Below, piece by piece: positions 7,987 through 17,561 of a stretch of 64,000 bases of DNA. Each line of letters opens with the position of its first letter. The stretch's first letter is position 1. A program made the translations under genes and the position numbers. Source of the DNA: Pararhodobacter zhoushanensis (GTDB taxonomy: Bacteria > Pseudomonadota > Alphaproteobacteria > Rhodobacterales > Rhodobacteraceae); NCBI RefSeq assembly GCF_003990445.1, contig NZ_REEZ01000004.1, positions 1-64,000 of the forward strand. Direction: 5' to 3'. The notes under the pieces were generated by a model that worked only from the letters and a program-made list of their open reading frames with translations, did not search any database and was not told the DNA's origin.

Positions 7987-9792
7987 ATGTCTGCATATGA
8001 AATCCAAGAACACACCTATGACGTTGTCGTGGTCGGCGCCGGTGGCGCGGGTCTGCGCGCGACGCTGGGCATGGCCGAACAGGGACTGAAAACCGCCTGT
8101 ATCACCAAGGTCTTCCCGACCCGCTCGCATACCGTGGCCGCACAGGGCGGCATCGCTGCCAGCCTTGGCAACATGGGCCCGGACAGCTGGCAGTGGCACA
8201 TGTACGACACCGTCAAAGGGTCGGACTGGCTGGGCGATACCGACGCGATGGAATATCTGGCGCGCTCTGCCCCCAAGGCCGTGTATGAGCTGGAGCATTA
8301 CGGCGTGCCCTTCTCTCGGACCGAGGAAGGCAAGATCTATCAGCGCCCCTTCGGTGGCCACACCACCGAATATGGTGAAGGCCCGCCCGTGCAGCGCACC
8401 TGCGCCGCGGCAGACCGCACCGGCCACGCCATTCTGCACACGCTTTATGGCCGCTCGCTGAAAGAAAAAGCGCAGTTTTACATCGAATACTTCGCAACCG
8501 ATCTTCTGATGTCGGAAGACGGGGAATGCACCGGCGTTCTGGCGTGGAAACTGGATGACGGCACGCTGCACCAGTTCAACGCCAAGATGGTCGTGCTGGC
8601 CACCGGCGGGTATGGCCGCGCCTATTTCAGCGCGACCTCGGCCCATACCTGCACCGGCGACGGGAACGGCATGGTCGCCCGCGCGGGTCTGCCGCTGCAG
8701 GACATGGAGTTCGTGCAGTTCCACCCGACCGGGATTTACGGCGCAGGCTGCCTGATCACCGAGGGTGCGCGCGGCGAAGGCGGGTATCTGACCAACTCGG
8801 AAGGCGAGCGCTTCATGGAACGCTACGCGCCGACGTATAAAGACCTCGCCTCGCGCGATGTGGTCTCGCGCTGCATGACGATGGAGATCCGTGAAGGCCG
8901 CGGTGTTGGTCCGAACAAGGACCACATCCACCTGCACCTGAACCACCTGCCGCCCGAAACGCTGCATCTGCGCCTGCCGGGCATCTCGGAATCCGCGCGG
9001 ATCTTTGCGGGCGTGGACCTGAACAAGGAACCGATCCCGGTTCTGCCGACGGTTCACTACAACATGGGCGGCATCCCCACCAACTATTGGGGCGAGGTGC
9101 TGAACCCGACCGCTGAGAACCCGACCCGCACTGCGCCCGGCCTGATGGCTGTCGGTGAGGCCGGATGCGCCTCGGTCCATGGCGCGAACCGTCTGGGTTC
9201 GAACTCGCTGATCGACCTCGTGGTGTTTGGTCGCGCGGCTGCAATTCGTGCGGGTCAGATCATCGACCCGGCCTCGGCCAACCGCGACACGTCGAAAGCG
9301 GCGGTTGAAGCCGCGGTTGACCGCTTTGACCGGCTGCGCAATGCCAATGGGTCCACCCCGACGGCCGAGCTGCGTCTGGAAATGCAAAAGACGATGCAGG
9401 CCGACGCCGCCGTGTTCCGCACCGACAAGACGCTGGGCGAAGGCGTCGAGAAGATGAAAGCGGTCGCGGGCAAGATGGCCGACATCAAGGTTACCGACCG
9501 CTCGCTGGTCTGGAACAGCGACCTGATGGAAACGCTCGAGCTGGAAAACCTGATGCCCTGCGCGCTGGCCACCATCGTTGGTGCAGAGGCCCGCAAGGAA
9601 TCGCGCGGCGCCCATGCACACGAGGATTACCCGAACCGCGACGACGAGAACTGGCGCAAGCACACGCTCTCGTGGGTCGATGGCAATCAGGTACGCCTCG
9701 ATTATCGCCCTGTCGTTCTCGATCCGCTGACCGCGGAAGCCGACGGCGGAATCGAACTCAAGAAAATCGCGCCCAAAGCGCGCGTTTACTGA
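7987..9792 (+). CDS. sdhA: succinate dehydrogenase flavoprotein subunit
   Basis: The catalytic subunit of complex II has 601 residues, full length. It oxidises succinate to fumarate on the cytoplasmic face of the membrane. The FAD-binding motif GAGGAG is near residues 18-23, followed by the covalent flavin-binding segment [11 protein letters not shown]. The catalytic region is VQFHPTG, with [11 protein letters not shown] near residues 397-407. The ATG at 7987 follows GAGGACGAACCG. It is cotranscribed with sdhCD and sdhB. Confidence 0.98.
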   Translation: MSAYEIQEHTYDVVVVGAGGAGLRATLGMAEQGLKTACITKVFPTRSHTVAAQGGIAASLGNMGPDSWQWHMYDTVKGSDWLGDTDAMEYLARSAPKAVYELEHYGVPFSRTEEGKIYQRPFGGHTTEYGEGPPVQRTCAAADRTGHAILHTLYGRSLKEKAQFYIEYFATDLLMSEDGECTGVLAWKLDDGTLHQFNAKMVVLATGGYGRAYFSATSAHTCTGDGNGMVARAGLPLQDMEFVQFHPTGIYGAGCLITEGARGEGGYLTNSEGERFMERYAPTYKDLASRDVVSRCMTMEIREGRGVGPNKDHIHLHLNHLPPETLHLRLPGISESARIFAGVDLNKEPIPVLPTVHYNMGGIPTNYWGEVLNPTAENPTRTAPGLMAVGEAGCASVHGANRLGSNSLIDLVVFGRAAAIRAGQIIDPASANRDTSKAAVEAAVDRFDRLRNANGSTPTAELRLEMQKTMQADAAVFRTDKTLGEGVEKMKAVAGKMADIKVTDRSLVWNSDLMETLELENLMPCALATIVGAEARKESRGAHAHEDYPNRDDENWRKHTLSWVDGNQVRLDYRPVVLDPLTAEADGGIELKKIAPKARVY

Positions 9793-9806
9793 GCGGGGAC
9801 AGGCAG

Positions 9807-10586
9807 ATGGTACAACTCACTCTTCCCAAGAACTCGAAAATCCGCACCGGCAAGACCTGGCCCAAACCGGCGGGCGCGACCAAGTTGCGGACCTTCCGCA
9901 TCTATCGCTGGTCGCCCGATGACGGGGAAAACCCGCGCGTCGACACCTATTTCGTCGATATGGACAGCTGCGGGCCGATGGTTCTGGACGCGCTGATCAA
10001 GATCAAGAACGAGATCGACCCGACGCTGACCTTCCGCCGGTCTTGCCGTGAGGGGATCTGCGGATCCTGCGCGATGAACATCGACGGTCGCAACACGCTG
10101 GCCTGCATCTTTGGCATGGATGAGGTCAAGGGCGACGTGAAGATCTATCCGCTGCCGCATATGCCGGTGGTCAAGGATCTGATCCCGGATCTGACGCATT
10201 TCTACGCGCAGCACGAATCGATCATGCCGTGGCTGGAAACCAAGACCAACACGCCGGCCAAAGAGTGGAAGCAGTCGATTGAGGACCGCTCGAAGCTCGA
10301 CGGTCTGTATGAATGCGTGATGTGCGCCTGCTGTTCGACGTCCTGCCCCAGCTACTGGTGGAACGGCGACCGCTATCTGGGCCCGGCCGCGTTGTTGCAC
10401 GCCTACCGCTGGATCATCGATTCGCGCGATGAGATCACCGGCCAGCGTCTGGACGAGCTGCACGATCCGTTCAAGCTGTATCGCTGCCACACGATCATGA
10501 ACTGCACTTCGACGTGCCCCAAAGGGTTGAACCCCGCCAAGGCAATCGCCGAGATCAAGAAGATGATGGTCGAGCGGGTCGTCTGA
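9807..10586 (+). CDS. sdhB: succinate dehydrogenase iron-sulfur subunit
   Basis: The protein has 259 residues. It transfers electrons through [2Fe-2S], [4Fe-4S] and [3Fe-4S] clusters from SdhA to the quinone site. The plant-type ferredoxin motif [21 protein letters not shown] is near residues 73-93. The later cluster ligands are in [16 protein letters not shown] and [17 protein letters not shown]. The ATG at 9807 has GGGGACAGGCAG upstream. It lies 14 bases after sdhA, and the spacing and the terminator after it mark the operon end. Confidence 0.97.
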   Translation: MVQLTLPKNSKIRTGKTWPKPAGATKLRTFRIYRWSPDDGENPRVDTYFVDMDSCGPMVLDALIKIKNEIDPTLTFRRSCREGICGSCAMNIDGRNTLACIFGMDEVKGDVKIYPLPHMPVVKDLIPDLTHFYAQHESIMPWLETKTNTPAKEWKQSIEDRSKLDGLYECVMCACCSTSCPSYWWNGDRYLGPAALLHAYRWIIDSRDEITGQRLDELHDPFKLYRCHTIMNCTSTCPKGLNPAKAIAEIKKMMVERVV

Positions 10587-10605
10587 CCGGATTTGTCGCA
10601 TCGCC

Positions 10606-10640
10606 AGAAGGGCCGCAGATTTCTGCGGCCCTTCTGTTTT
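10606..10640 (+). terminator. intrinsic terminator of sdhCDAB
   Basis: A perfect 14-bp stem (AGAAGGGCCGCAGA at 10606-10619 with its complement at 10622-10635) closes a two-base loop and is followed by GTTTTG. It lies 20 bases after the sdhB stop. The next 120 bases hold no gene. Confidence 0.9.
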
Positions 10641-10762
10641 GTCCCCTGCACGCGTTCCCGACGTCGGTCTGGCGGCCAGCAGCTTCCAGGCGTCAGCGGC
10701 GCAAAGGCATCGGCCTTCCGGATCCAATGGCTTGCGACGCCCGGTGGTTGTGCCCGCAGGCT

Positions 10763-11584
10763 TTACCGCCCCAGCAACCTGCGCAACGACGATTGCCCTT
10801 GCTGCAATAGCATCAAGGCCCCGGAACTGGCCGTCTCGGCCTGAATTTGCTGAACCTGCTCGGACAGGAAGAAGCGGCGGGTCAACGTTTCGACCGCCTC
10901 GGGGTCATCGAACTGGGCGATGCTGTCCGAGCCCATCAACCGCTCTGTCCGGTCTTTGAGGATATCGACCTGCCGGTCGATATCCAGCGTGCCGAATCCG
11001 TCGGGCAGAAGATAGGCGGTTTCGAACACCGCGCGCAGACTTGGGGTGCCAAGCACCGTGTACCATCGTGCAGCTTCGCTGATGTCTTGCGCCGCAAGCG
11101 CCGGCAAATCCCGCTCGAGCGCCAGAGCAAGGCGCATGGATTCACTTTGCTCGCCAACCGCCTGCTCGAACGATCGATCACGGAAGTCACCGAGAAGTTT
11201 CTCGGCGAAACCGTCGAACTGATTCCAGCTGAGATAGGTATCACCAAACCCAAAGGCGACATTCAGTTGCTTGTAGCGCTTGTCAGCCAGGCGATTGACG
11301 AAGCTACCGTCTTCCTTGGCAGGGCTTTCCAGTACCTTTTGAATATAGGCCCGGTTTGGCAGGTCATCCTGCAGGCCGAATGCCGTAAGCGCGACACTCA
11401 GCAAGCGCCGGTCCTTTACCAGATCTTCGGCGCTGGTGATGGATTGGATCCTCTCGCGGAAATAGGCTTCATCGCGTTGGGCGGCGGGGGCGGCGGTGAG
11501 CGCCGCCTCCTGTTGGTCACGGGTGCGCTGCAAAAAGCGCCACCCCACATAGCCGTCAAGCGGCAGGATCGGTTGAAAGCTCAT
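10763..11584 (-). CDS. DUF1217 flagellar-cluster protein
   Basis: The protein has 273 residues and matches the DUF1217 family found in alphaproteobacterial flagellar clusters. The ordered motifs are LPLDGYVGWRFLQRT, ITSAEDLVKDRRLL.ALTAFGL, KYKQLNVAFGFG and a C-terminal helical segment. It is soluble and mostly alpha-helical. Members are thought to take part in flagellar assembly or motility, but the biochemical role is unknown. The start overlaps the flbT stop by four bases (ATGA), so it is the last gene of flaF-flbT-DUF1217. Confidence 0.8.
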   Translation of the reverse strand: MSFQPILPLDGYVGWRFLQRTRDQQEAALTAAPAAQRDEAYFRERIQSITSAEDLVKDRRLLSVALTAFGLQDDLPNRAYIQKVLESPAKEDGSFVNRLADKRYKQLNVAFGFGDTYLSWNQFDGFAEKLLGDFRDRSFEQAVGEQSESMRLALALERDLPALAAQDISEAARWYTVLGTPSLRAVFETAYLLPDGFGTLDIDRQVDILKDRTERLMGSDSIAQFDDPEAVETLTRRFFLSEQVQQIQAETASSGALMLLQQGQSSLRRLLGR

Positions 11585-11985
11585 TGTCGTGCCGCCGCCA
11601 TAAGCCGGTCTTCGCGCGGCAAGAGAGCCCGCAAATGCCGCATCGCCGGATAAAAATCGCGCGCGAGCACGGATTGGGTCGCGCGATCCAGAAGTTGGCG
11701 GCTGTCGAAATCGGTCAACACCTGGCTGAGCTGTTCGATCCCGCGCAACAATTGCGGGCTTGCCTGTTCGGGATCGGTATCACCGCTGAGCACCAACTGC
11801 GCGATATAGGCCACGCGGCGCACCGGCGTGACCACTTCACCGGGATGAATCGCGTCCCGCAGCCGCAGGATATTGGCGTTGGGCGTGACAATCGACAACC
11901 GGCTGCGGCGCTCACCATTTTCAATGACTGCGCCGTTGATCAACACCCGTTCGCGCGGTGCCAGTTTCAGGATCAACCCGCTCAT
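11581..11985 (-). CDS. flbT: flagellar biosynthesis repressor FlbT
   Basis: The protein has 134 residues from the ATG at 11985. Longer in-frame extensions overlap flaF and are not family-like. The N-terminus MSGLILKLAPRERVLINGAV is the family hallmark, followed by ILR..DAIHPGEV. FlbT acts after transcription on flagellin mRNA, binding its 5' leader in Caulobacter. It overlaps flaF and the DUF1217 gene by ATGA junctions, so the three are translationally coupled. Confidence 0.93.
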   Translation of the reverse strand: MSGLILKLAPRERVLINGAVIENGERRSRLSIVTPNANILRLRDAIHPGEVVTPVRRVAYIAQLVLSGDTDPEQASPQLLRGIEQLSQVLTDFDSRQLLDRATQSVLARDFYPAMRHLRALLPREDRLMAAARQ

Positions 11986-12362
11986 GCTGTACGCCCTCCT
12001 GGCCGCAAGCCGCGCATGACGGCGGTGTTGATGTCGACCAGAACATCTGCCGACGCACTGCCAGACAAGACCTGCAGGGTGTGCCGCAAGGTGAACTCGG
12101 CGAGATAGAACATTCGTGCCCTGAGATCGGCCGGAAACGCGTTTTCGGGGTGGGCCAGATCGGCGGCAAAGGCGGCCCACAGGCGGCGATTATCGTTCAA
12201 CGCCTCGGTCAGGGCGGCACCGGTTCTGCCGCGGGCGTGCGGAATGTGGGTCTGTATACGGCCCGTGATCCGGGCCAGCACGTCATATTCGATATCACGC
12301 GGGGTTTTCAGCGCACGGGCGTGATGTCCATAGCTTGTGTGCGCATGGGCTGCGACGCTCAT
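11982..12362 (-). CDS. flaF: flagellar biosynthesis regulator FlaF
   Basis: The gene encodes 126 residues, the usual length for FlaF. Recognisable segments are HTSYGHHARALKTPRDIEYDVLARIT and FPADLRARMFYLAEFTLRHT. FlaF promotes flagellin translation and filament assembly in alphaproteobacteria, opposing FlbT. It lies downstream of the flagellin gene on the same strand and overlaps flbT. Confidence 0.9.
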   Translation of the reverse strand: MSVAAHAHTSYGHHARALKTPRDIEYDVLARITGRIQTHIPHARGRTGAALTEALNDNRRLWAAFAADLAHPENAFPADLRARMFYLAEFTLRHTLQVLSGSASADVLVDINTAVMRGLRPGGRTA

Positions 12363-12399
12363 TTTGGGGCCTCATGGTGCGAATTCAGGGGCGGAGGGT

Positions 12400-12425
12400 G
12401 GGCCGGGCGCTGGTGCCCCCGGCCC
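12400..12425 (-). terminator. stem-loop between flagellin and flaF
   Basis: GGGCCGGG and CCCGGCCC pair around a 10-base loop just after the flagellin stop. On the minus strand no T-run follows, so it may be an mRNA-stabilising hairpin at the flagellin 3' end rather than a strong terminator. Confidence 0.45.
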
Positions 12426-12431
12426 GAGGCC

Positions 12432-13712
12432 TCAACGGAAGAGCGCCAGGATGTTCTGCGGTGCCTGGTTGGCAATCGACAGAGCCTGAATACCCAACTG
12501 CTGCTGAACCTGAAGCGCCTGCAGACGCGCCGAGGTTTCTTCCATATCGGCATCGACCAGCGAGCCGATCCCCGACTTCAGCGAACTCATCAGGCTGTTG
12601 ACGTATTCGCTTTGGATGTCGATCCGGCCCTGTGCCGAGCCGAAGTCGGCAGCCGCCCGAATCGCAGTCTGCGTCAGCCCCTCGATGGCCGAGAGAGCCG
12701 CCGATGCCCCCTCTTCGCTTGACACGTCGAGGCTGGACAGGATTTCCATCCCGCCGCCCGCTGTGCCACCGGTGGCCAGCGTCGACGTGGTGGTGATGCT
12801 GGCCGTGGTGTTGTTGGTGATCGACACCGCACCGGTCCCGTCGGTGCTGGCCGTGATCGCAACGCCCGCACTTGCGGCCTCAAAGTTGAGGCGATCAACC
12901 AGCGCCGCCGAGATGTCGGACACCGTATCCCCGTCGCGCGCGACATAGCGCACCGGGTTGGTGATGCCGGTCAGACCACCGATGGCGTAGGAATCGCCTG
13001 CAAGCACGCGGTTGCCGCCCCGTGCAAGCGTGGTGGTATCACCGACAACGGTCATGGTCGCCGTGGCCGCCGCAGCAATCGCGCCGGCGCCGGTCATCGC
13101 CGTTGCCGCCAGATCGGTACCTGCGCCGACAGACCCGGCCTGCGTACCCAGATCGGCCTTGGACACCGCGATATTCGACGCCGAGACGCTGCCCGAACTG
13201 TTGCGATCCAGCGAGGACAGGATGCTCACGCTGCCGGACCCTTTGATGCCGGCGCCAGCGCCGGTGTTTCCGACGATCTGCGCCACGGTCGCACCGCCTT
13301 CGCGGTTCGACAGCAGGTTCAGGCCGTTGAACTGGGCCGCCCCGACAATCGACGAGATCTGGCTGCGCAGGGCAGTCACGTCGGTCTGGATCTTTTCGCG
13401 ATCGACGTTCTCTTCCTGCGCGGCGACGACCTTGCCTTTGATCTCGGTCAGCAGGTCCGTGATCTGCTCGGACGCCGAGCGCGCCACCGCAATCGTCGAC
13501 GAACCCAGGGCCAGGCTGTCAGCGATCCCCTTGAAGCCCTTGACGTCGGATTCCATCGTCTTGGAGATGGACCAGATCGCCGAGTTCTGCCGGGCGGTCG
13601 ACACCGATTTACCCGTCGAGATCTCATTCTGGGTTTGGGACATGTTGGCGTTGATGGTCTTCAGCGTCTGAAGAGCCACCATCGCGGTGTTGTTGGTCAG
13701 AATTGAGGACAT
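12432..13712 (-). CDS. fliC: flagellin
   Basis: The protein has 426 residues. Conserved terminal domains flank a variable Thr/Ala/Gly-rich middle (about residues 150-340). The N-terminal D0/D1 domain begins MSSILTNNTAMVALQTLKTIN; the C-terminal one ends in LQALQVQQQLGIQALSIANQ. Terminal helices form the filament core and the middle is exposed. The start has GGGAATAACC upstream. The 200 bases upstream hold CTTAA on the minus strand at 13869-13873, which could be half of a sigma-28-type promoter, but the matching -10 is weak. Confidence 0.97.
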   Translation of the reverse strand: MSSILTNNTAMVALQTLKTINANMSQTQNEISTGKSVSTARQNSAIWSISKTMESDVKGFKGIADSLALGSSTIAVARSASEQITDLLTEIKGKVVAAQEENVDREKIQTDVTALRSQISSIVGAAQFNGLNLLSNREGGATVAQIVGNTGAGAGIKGSGSVSILSSLDRNSSGSVSASNIAVSKADLGTQAGSVGAGTDLAATAMTGAGAIAAAATATMTVVGDTTTLARGGNRVLAGDSYAIGGLTGITNPVRYVARDGDTVSDISAALVDRLNFEAASAGVAITASTDGTGAVSITNNTTASITTTSTLATGGTAGGGMEILSSLDVSSEEGASAALSAIEGLTQTAIRAAADFGSAQGRIDIQSEYVNSLMSSLKSGIGSLVDADMEETSARLQALQVQQQLGIQALSIANQAPQNILALFR

Positions 13713-13918
13713 GGTTATTCCCTTGATAGAAGACGCGTTTTTGCGCCGGTTGTTTGCCGTTCGGAAACGGCGACCAAGCCCTTTCTGGACCTGCGGCTCC
13801 GCCTTTGCGGAGGACGCGCCACCTGTGTTGGTGCCCTGCCACCCTCGGGTCGATTTGCTAAGAGGGTCTTAAGACGCATCACACCAACACATTGCATTTC
13901 CTTCAAATCCTACGCACT

Positions 13919-14281
13919 TCACGCACGCCGATGCAGGCTGCCCGCTTGCGGTTCGAGCGCGGCGCGCGCGCCATTGCGGCCATAGGTCTGCCCGCGCCCG
14001 CGCCCGTCCTCGCGGGCGCGCGTCAGCAGGGCACGGGCGTCGGTGATCCCGCTCAGTGCGGCGTCGAACAGCCGCCCATTTCGCTGCGCCAGACTGCGGA
14101 CGGTCTGCATCAGCGCCTCGGCCTCGGGCGGGACCGACGCGGGCGAGGCGGACTCGATATGCTCGATCAACATGGCCTTGCGCGGGGCCAGGCGCGCCAG
14201 CCGGGACAGATCGCCCGCGATCAGCGCCCGGCGCTCTTGGTCCAGCAGGCGGGTGAGTCGAATCAGCGCTGCGCGGGTCAT
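13919..14281 (-). CDS. FlgN-like flagellar chaperone
   Basis: The 120-residue protein is almost entirely helical and charged (LDQERRALIAGDLSRLARLAPRKAMLIEHIE). A C-terminal TYGRNG follows the helices. This arrangement, and a position next to the rod-binding gene, match FlgN-type export chaperones of the hook-filament junction proteins FlgK and FlgL. Those partners are not in the window. The start overlaps the rod-binding gene stop by four bases. Sequence identity in this family is low, so the call is by architecture and context. Confidence 0.65.
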   Translation of the reverse strand: MTRAALIRLTRLLDQERRALIAGDLSRLARLAPRKAMLIEHIESASPASVPPEAEALMQTVRSLAQRNGRLFDAALSGITDARALLTRAREDGRGRGQTYGRNGARAALEPQAGSLHRRA

Positions 14282-14559
14282 GGGCGTGCCCCCGCTGCAC
14301 GCTGTCGCAGCGCGTGCTCGATTGAATCGGCCAGACCGATTCCGCCGCGTGCGACCATGGCGCGAGCCTGTTCGTCGGCCAGAAACGAGGTGAATTGCGC
14401 TTCACCCTCACCGCCGCCGCCCGGCCCTTCATTGGCGCGAAAAACGCCTGCACTTTTAAGCATTTCGGCCAGAAAGGCACTTTCCAGAGCCTCGGCGCTG
14501 CGGCGCAGAGCGTCGGGCGCGGGCGGGATCGGCGGCAAAGTCGGGGGAATCAGGGTCAT
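14278..14559 (-). CDS. flagellar rod-binding protein (FlgJ N-terminal domain)
   Basis: The protein has 93 residues from the ATG at 14559, which has GGAGAAACC upstream; longer in-frame starts lack a site. It matches the rod-binding domain of FlgJ without the muramidase domain, as usual in alphaproteobacteria. Typical elements are LESAFLAEMLKSAGV and a later FTSFLADEQARAMVARGGIGLADSIEHAL. It helps to cap and polymerise the rod in the periplasm. It begins a minus-strand run diverging from fliK. Confidence 0.85.
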   Translation of the reverse strand: MTLIPPTLPPIPPAPDALRRSAEALESAFLAEMLKSAGVFRANEGPGGGGEGEAQFTSFLADEQARAMVARGGIGLADSIEHALRQRAAGARP

Positions 14560-14661
14560 CGGTTTCTCCGTTGTCGATGGAATCGACGCTCTCAGATCGC
14601 GGTAAAGAAGCAGTAACCAACGGCTGCTAGACCTGAGGCGTCCCAAGACCGGAGCCCCGGA

Positions 14662-16905
14662 ATGTTGCCCTTTGTCCTGTCCGACACCCCTCAGCTACCC
14701 CGCGCCAGTGCCCCGGCGCGCACCCCCGGCGCACCCGCAGCGGAGGCGTTTCTGGCCGTTCTGGACAGCCTGCGTGCCAGCGCCCGGCCCGCAGACCCCG
14801 CGCTGCCGGAGGCTGAGACAGCTGTGGAGGCGCAGGCCGGTGTTGACGGCGAGACGCCGGACAGGGGGACGGATGATGCTGCGACCGCGCCTGATCGTGC
14901 ACCGCCCGAAGTTGCGCCGCCTGAAATGCCGCAGCGAGGCGGGGAACAGCCCGAGCCGACGGACATCTTGCCCGCCGACCCGGGCACGCCTGCGCCGCCA
15001 CCGCCAGTTACGGTCGAATCGCCTCCGCGCGCGCATGCGCCCGCTGCCACCGCTGCCACCGCTCCACGTCCTGAGCTCACCGCGGCGGTCGAGGCCTCTC
15101 CGCCTGAGCGCCCGGTCAAGGACAGCACGCCACGCACGCCGCCCGCACCCGAAGCTTTGGTTCAGGGCCGAATCGCCCTGTCGCCGAAAACCGCACCGCC
15201 GCCGCAAAAACCTGCTCTGCCCGCGTCGATCCCTGCCGTCGAGGCGTCGCGTGAGGCGGTGGCGCAGGGCGACGTCGCCGCGCCAGAGCCTGCACAAAGG
15301 GTCGCGACCGCCGCTGAGGGCTGCGCCCTTCTGCCGCAGAATTCTGCACAAAATCAACCAGTTAATCCGCCGGCGCAGGCCCCGCGCAGCGCACCTACAC
15401 CGACCGGGGATGCGCCTGCGACCATCGCCCCGCCGCCGGTTCCACCGGATGCCCGCGACGCGCCGTCCGCTCCTGTGGGTCAGGGGACAGACGCGGCCCC
15501 CCGCCTCCCTCAGCCGCAGGCGGTATCGCCAACCGAGACCGAATCACGGACGCGACCAGCCCCGCCGCCGCCCGAGGCTCCCGCCTTAGCCGCACCGCCG
15601 CATCGTCCGGCGGACATCCCTCACGCGCCTGTCCAACGGCGCGCAACCGCCCCGCTTTCTGCCGCTCCGCAGGCAGCTTCGGTGCCCTCCGCTCCAAAAC
15701 ATGAGAGACCAGCTGCGCCGGTTACACCAGTCCCCGCCCAGCCCCCCGCGCCGTTGCCGGTGGGAAACATTGCCGACCCAGCAGCGCGCCTTCACGTAAC
15801 CATGGTCAGCCCGGCCCGGACCGATCTGATCGCCGCAGCCTTCGGGCTTCGCCTGACGAACACGGCCAATCCTTCGCCGCCGCCGGAGGCACAGCTGCCG
15901 CCCGCCCTCCCGCAGGTCGTCAGCCCCAAGGTCCAGCGCAGCGCCGAGCCAGCCCCCGCGCCCACCGCTGGCGAACCGCGCGCCGCCACGCTGGTGCGCG
16001 CCGTTCCGCAAGCGCAACCCGCGCAACCCCTTGTCATCGCGGAGGCATCTCAGCCGCTGCCCGTCACGGCAGAGACGCCCAAAACCCGTGCCCCTTTGCC
16101 AGACCGCCCCCCGACAACCCAACCGGTAGCACGCGTCGACGCACAGCCCCTTGCGGCGGCCGTAAGCACCGTGCCCGCCCCGAAACGGGCAGAGCCGGCT
16201 GTGCCCAAACCCTCGGCCTTGCCCGACATTGCCGCGGTGCAGCCCGCCCCGGCAGGCGCGCCGATGGCCCCTGCCCCGGTCGAGCCACCCGCGCCACGCA
16301 GAACCCGTGATCCGTTGCCCATAGTGACCGTGGACGCCGCCCCGACAGAGCGTGCTCTTCCTCCCGATCCGGCGCAGCGCCCTGATGCCGGTGCGCGCAG
16401 TGAGGCACCCCTGCCCGAAGCGCGGCATCAACCTGCCAGCACCGAGACGCCGCGCCAGATTGCCGAACAGATCGCGCCGCGCCTTGCGCAATCCGGGCGC
16501 GCGGGCTTCGATATCGCCTTGCATCCTGAAGAACTGGGCAGCGTCCGTCTGAAACTGGTCAGCCACGACGGCGGCAGCGTGTTGATCATTCAGGCCGAGC
16601 GCCCCGAAACGCTGGATCTGATGCGCCGCCATATCGGCGCACTTGAGCATGAACTGCGTGCGCTTGGCCATGATCAGCTGTCGCTGCGCTTCAACAGCAC
16701 CAGCCCGCAATCGCAGGGCACCAGCCCCGGCTGGCTATCGGGCGGTCAGGCCGGGGCTCAGGGGGGCACGTATTCGGGCGGTCAACCGGGGAGCCAGTCG
16801 GGCAACACGCCGTCCCATGCGCCGCAGCCCGATCCGCCGCCCGTCACCCCCGACCCAATCGCCGCGCGCAGTCTGGTGCGCGATCACCTCGACCTCAGGC
16901 TCTGA
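14662..16905 (+). CDS. fliK: flagellar hook-length control protein
   Basis: The protein has 747 residues. Most of it (about residues 30-590) is a low-complexity Pro/Ala-rich region, as expected of the FliK ruler segment. The C-terminal hook domain around residues 600-690 carries FDIALHPEELGSVRLKL and RRHIGALEHELRALGH and is the part that switches export specificity at FlhB. A Gly/Gln/Ser-rich tail follows. The ATG has GGAGCCCCGGA upstream. It is 9 bases before flgD. The length and proline content are greater than in enteric FliK (about 400 residues). Confidence 0.9.
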   Translation: MLPFVLSDTPQLPRASAPARTPGAPAAEAFLAVLDSLRASARPADPALPEAETAVEAQAGVDGETPDRGTDDAATAPDRAPPEVAPPEMPQRGGEQPEPTDILPADPGTPAPPPPVTVESPPRAHAPAATAATAPRPELTAAVEASPPERPVKDSTPRTPPAPEALVQGRIALSPKTAPPPQKPALPASIPAVEASREAVAQGDVAAPEPAQRVATAAEGCALLPQNSAQNQPVNPPAQAPRSAPTPTGDAPATIAPPPVPPDARDAPSAPVGQGTDAAPRLPQPQAVSPTETESRTRPAPPPPEAPALAAPPHRPADIPHAPVQRRATAPLSAAPQAASVPSAPKHERPAAPVTPVPAQPPAPLPVGNIADPAARLHVTMVSPARTDLIAAAFGLRLTNTANPSPPPEAQLPPALPQVVSPKVQRSAEPAPAPTAGEPRAATLVRAVPQAQPAQPLVIAEASQPLPVTAETPKTRAPLPDRPPTTQPVARVDAQPLAAAVSTVPAPKRAEPAVPKPSALPDIAAVQPAPAGAPMAPAPVEPPAPRRTRDPLPIVTVDAAPTERALPPDPAQRPDAGARSEAPLPEARHQPASTETPRQIAEQIAPRLAQSGRAGFDIALHPEELGSVRLKLVSHDGGSVLIIQAERPETLDLMRRHIGALEHELRALGHDQLSLRFNSTSPQSQGTSPGWLSGGQAGAQGGTYSGGQPGSQSGNTPSHAPQPDPPPVTPDPIAARSLVRDHLDLRL

Positions 16906-16914
16906 GAGGACTTT

Positions 16915-17556
16915 ATGGAAATCACCTCGAACGCTGGCACCTACAGCGCCAATTCCCGGCAGCAGACCCCGACGCAGACGGATTACCAGACGTTTCTGAA
17001 CATGCTGACGGTTCAGATCCAGAATCAGGATCCGCTGAACCCGATGGACCCCTCGGATTTCGCCGTGCAACTGGCGACGTTTTCGTCGGTTGAGCAGCAG
17101 ACCTACACCAATCAGCTGCTCAGCTCGATGCTGGGGCAGACCGGGCTTGCCGATCTGGGCGGCTGGGTGGGGATGGAAGCGCGGATCTATGGCGGAGCGC
17201 ATTTCGACGGCACGCCGATCGCCCTGACGCCCGATCCGGCGCTGGGGGCGGATGAGGTCACGCTGATCGTGCGCGACAGCACCGGCGCCATTGTCGACAC
17301 CCGCAGTCTGGACCCTGAGACGCAGAGCTACAGCTGGGATGGGCTGGACAGTGACGGGGCCACCCTGCCCGAGGGCACGTATTCCTTCGAGCTGGAGTCA
17401 AAGCTGGAGGGCGACACGCTCGATTCACAGCCCGTCGCGGCCTATATGCCAGTGCTTGAAGCGCGGTTTGAGGGTGGCATGACGCTGTTGGTTCTGCCCG
17501 GCGGGCTGTATGTCGACAGCACCCAGGTCACAGGGTTGCGCCGCCCCCCGGCGTGA
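16915..17556 (+). CDS. flgD: flagellar basal-body rod/hook capping protein FlgD
   Basis: The protein has 213 residues. The N-terminal signature FLNMLTVQIQNQDPLNPMDPSDF and SVEQQTYTNQLL identifies FlgD. The C-terminal half (residues about 90-200) holds the Tudor/Fn3-like capping domain, with YSWDGLDSDGATLPEGTYSF. FlgD scaffolds polymerisation of hook protein and is removed when the hook is complete. It follows fliK in one operon. The next gene, ubiB, is convergent and its stop is six bases away. Confidence 0.93.
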   Translation: MEITSNAGTYSANSRQQTPTQTDYQTFLNMLTVQIQNQDPLNPMDPSDFAVQLATFSSVEQQTYTNQLLSSMLGQTGLADLGGWVGMEARIYGGAHFDGTPIALTPDPALGADEVTLIVRDSTGAIVDTRSLDPETQSYSWDGLDSDGATLPEGTYSFELESKLEGDTLDSQPVAAYMPVLEARFEGGMTLLVLPGGLYVDSTQVTGLRRPPA

Positions 17557-17561
17557 TCGCC

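Noticed and set aside
7933-9663. A 576-codon open frame opposite sdhA
   Set aside because: It is the complement of a full-length SdhA with all catalytic motifs. GC-rich codons on the plus strand make stops rare on the other.
13845-13873. Sigma-28 promoter of the flagellin gene
   Set aside because: CTTAA is present on the minus strand, but the expected GCCGATAA-type -10 at the right spacing is not.
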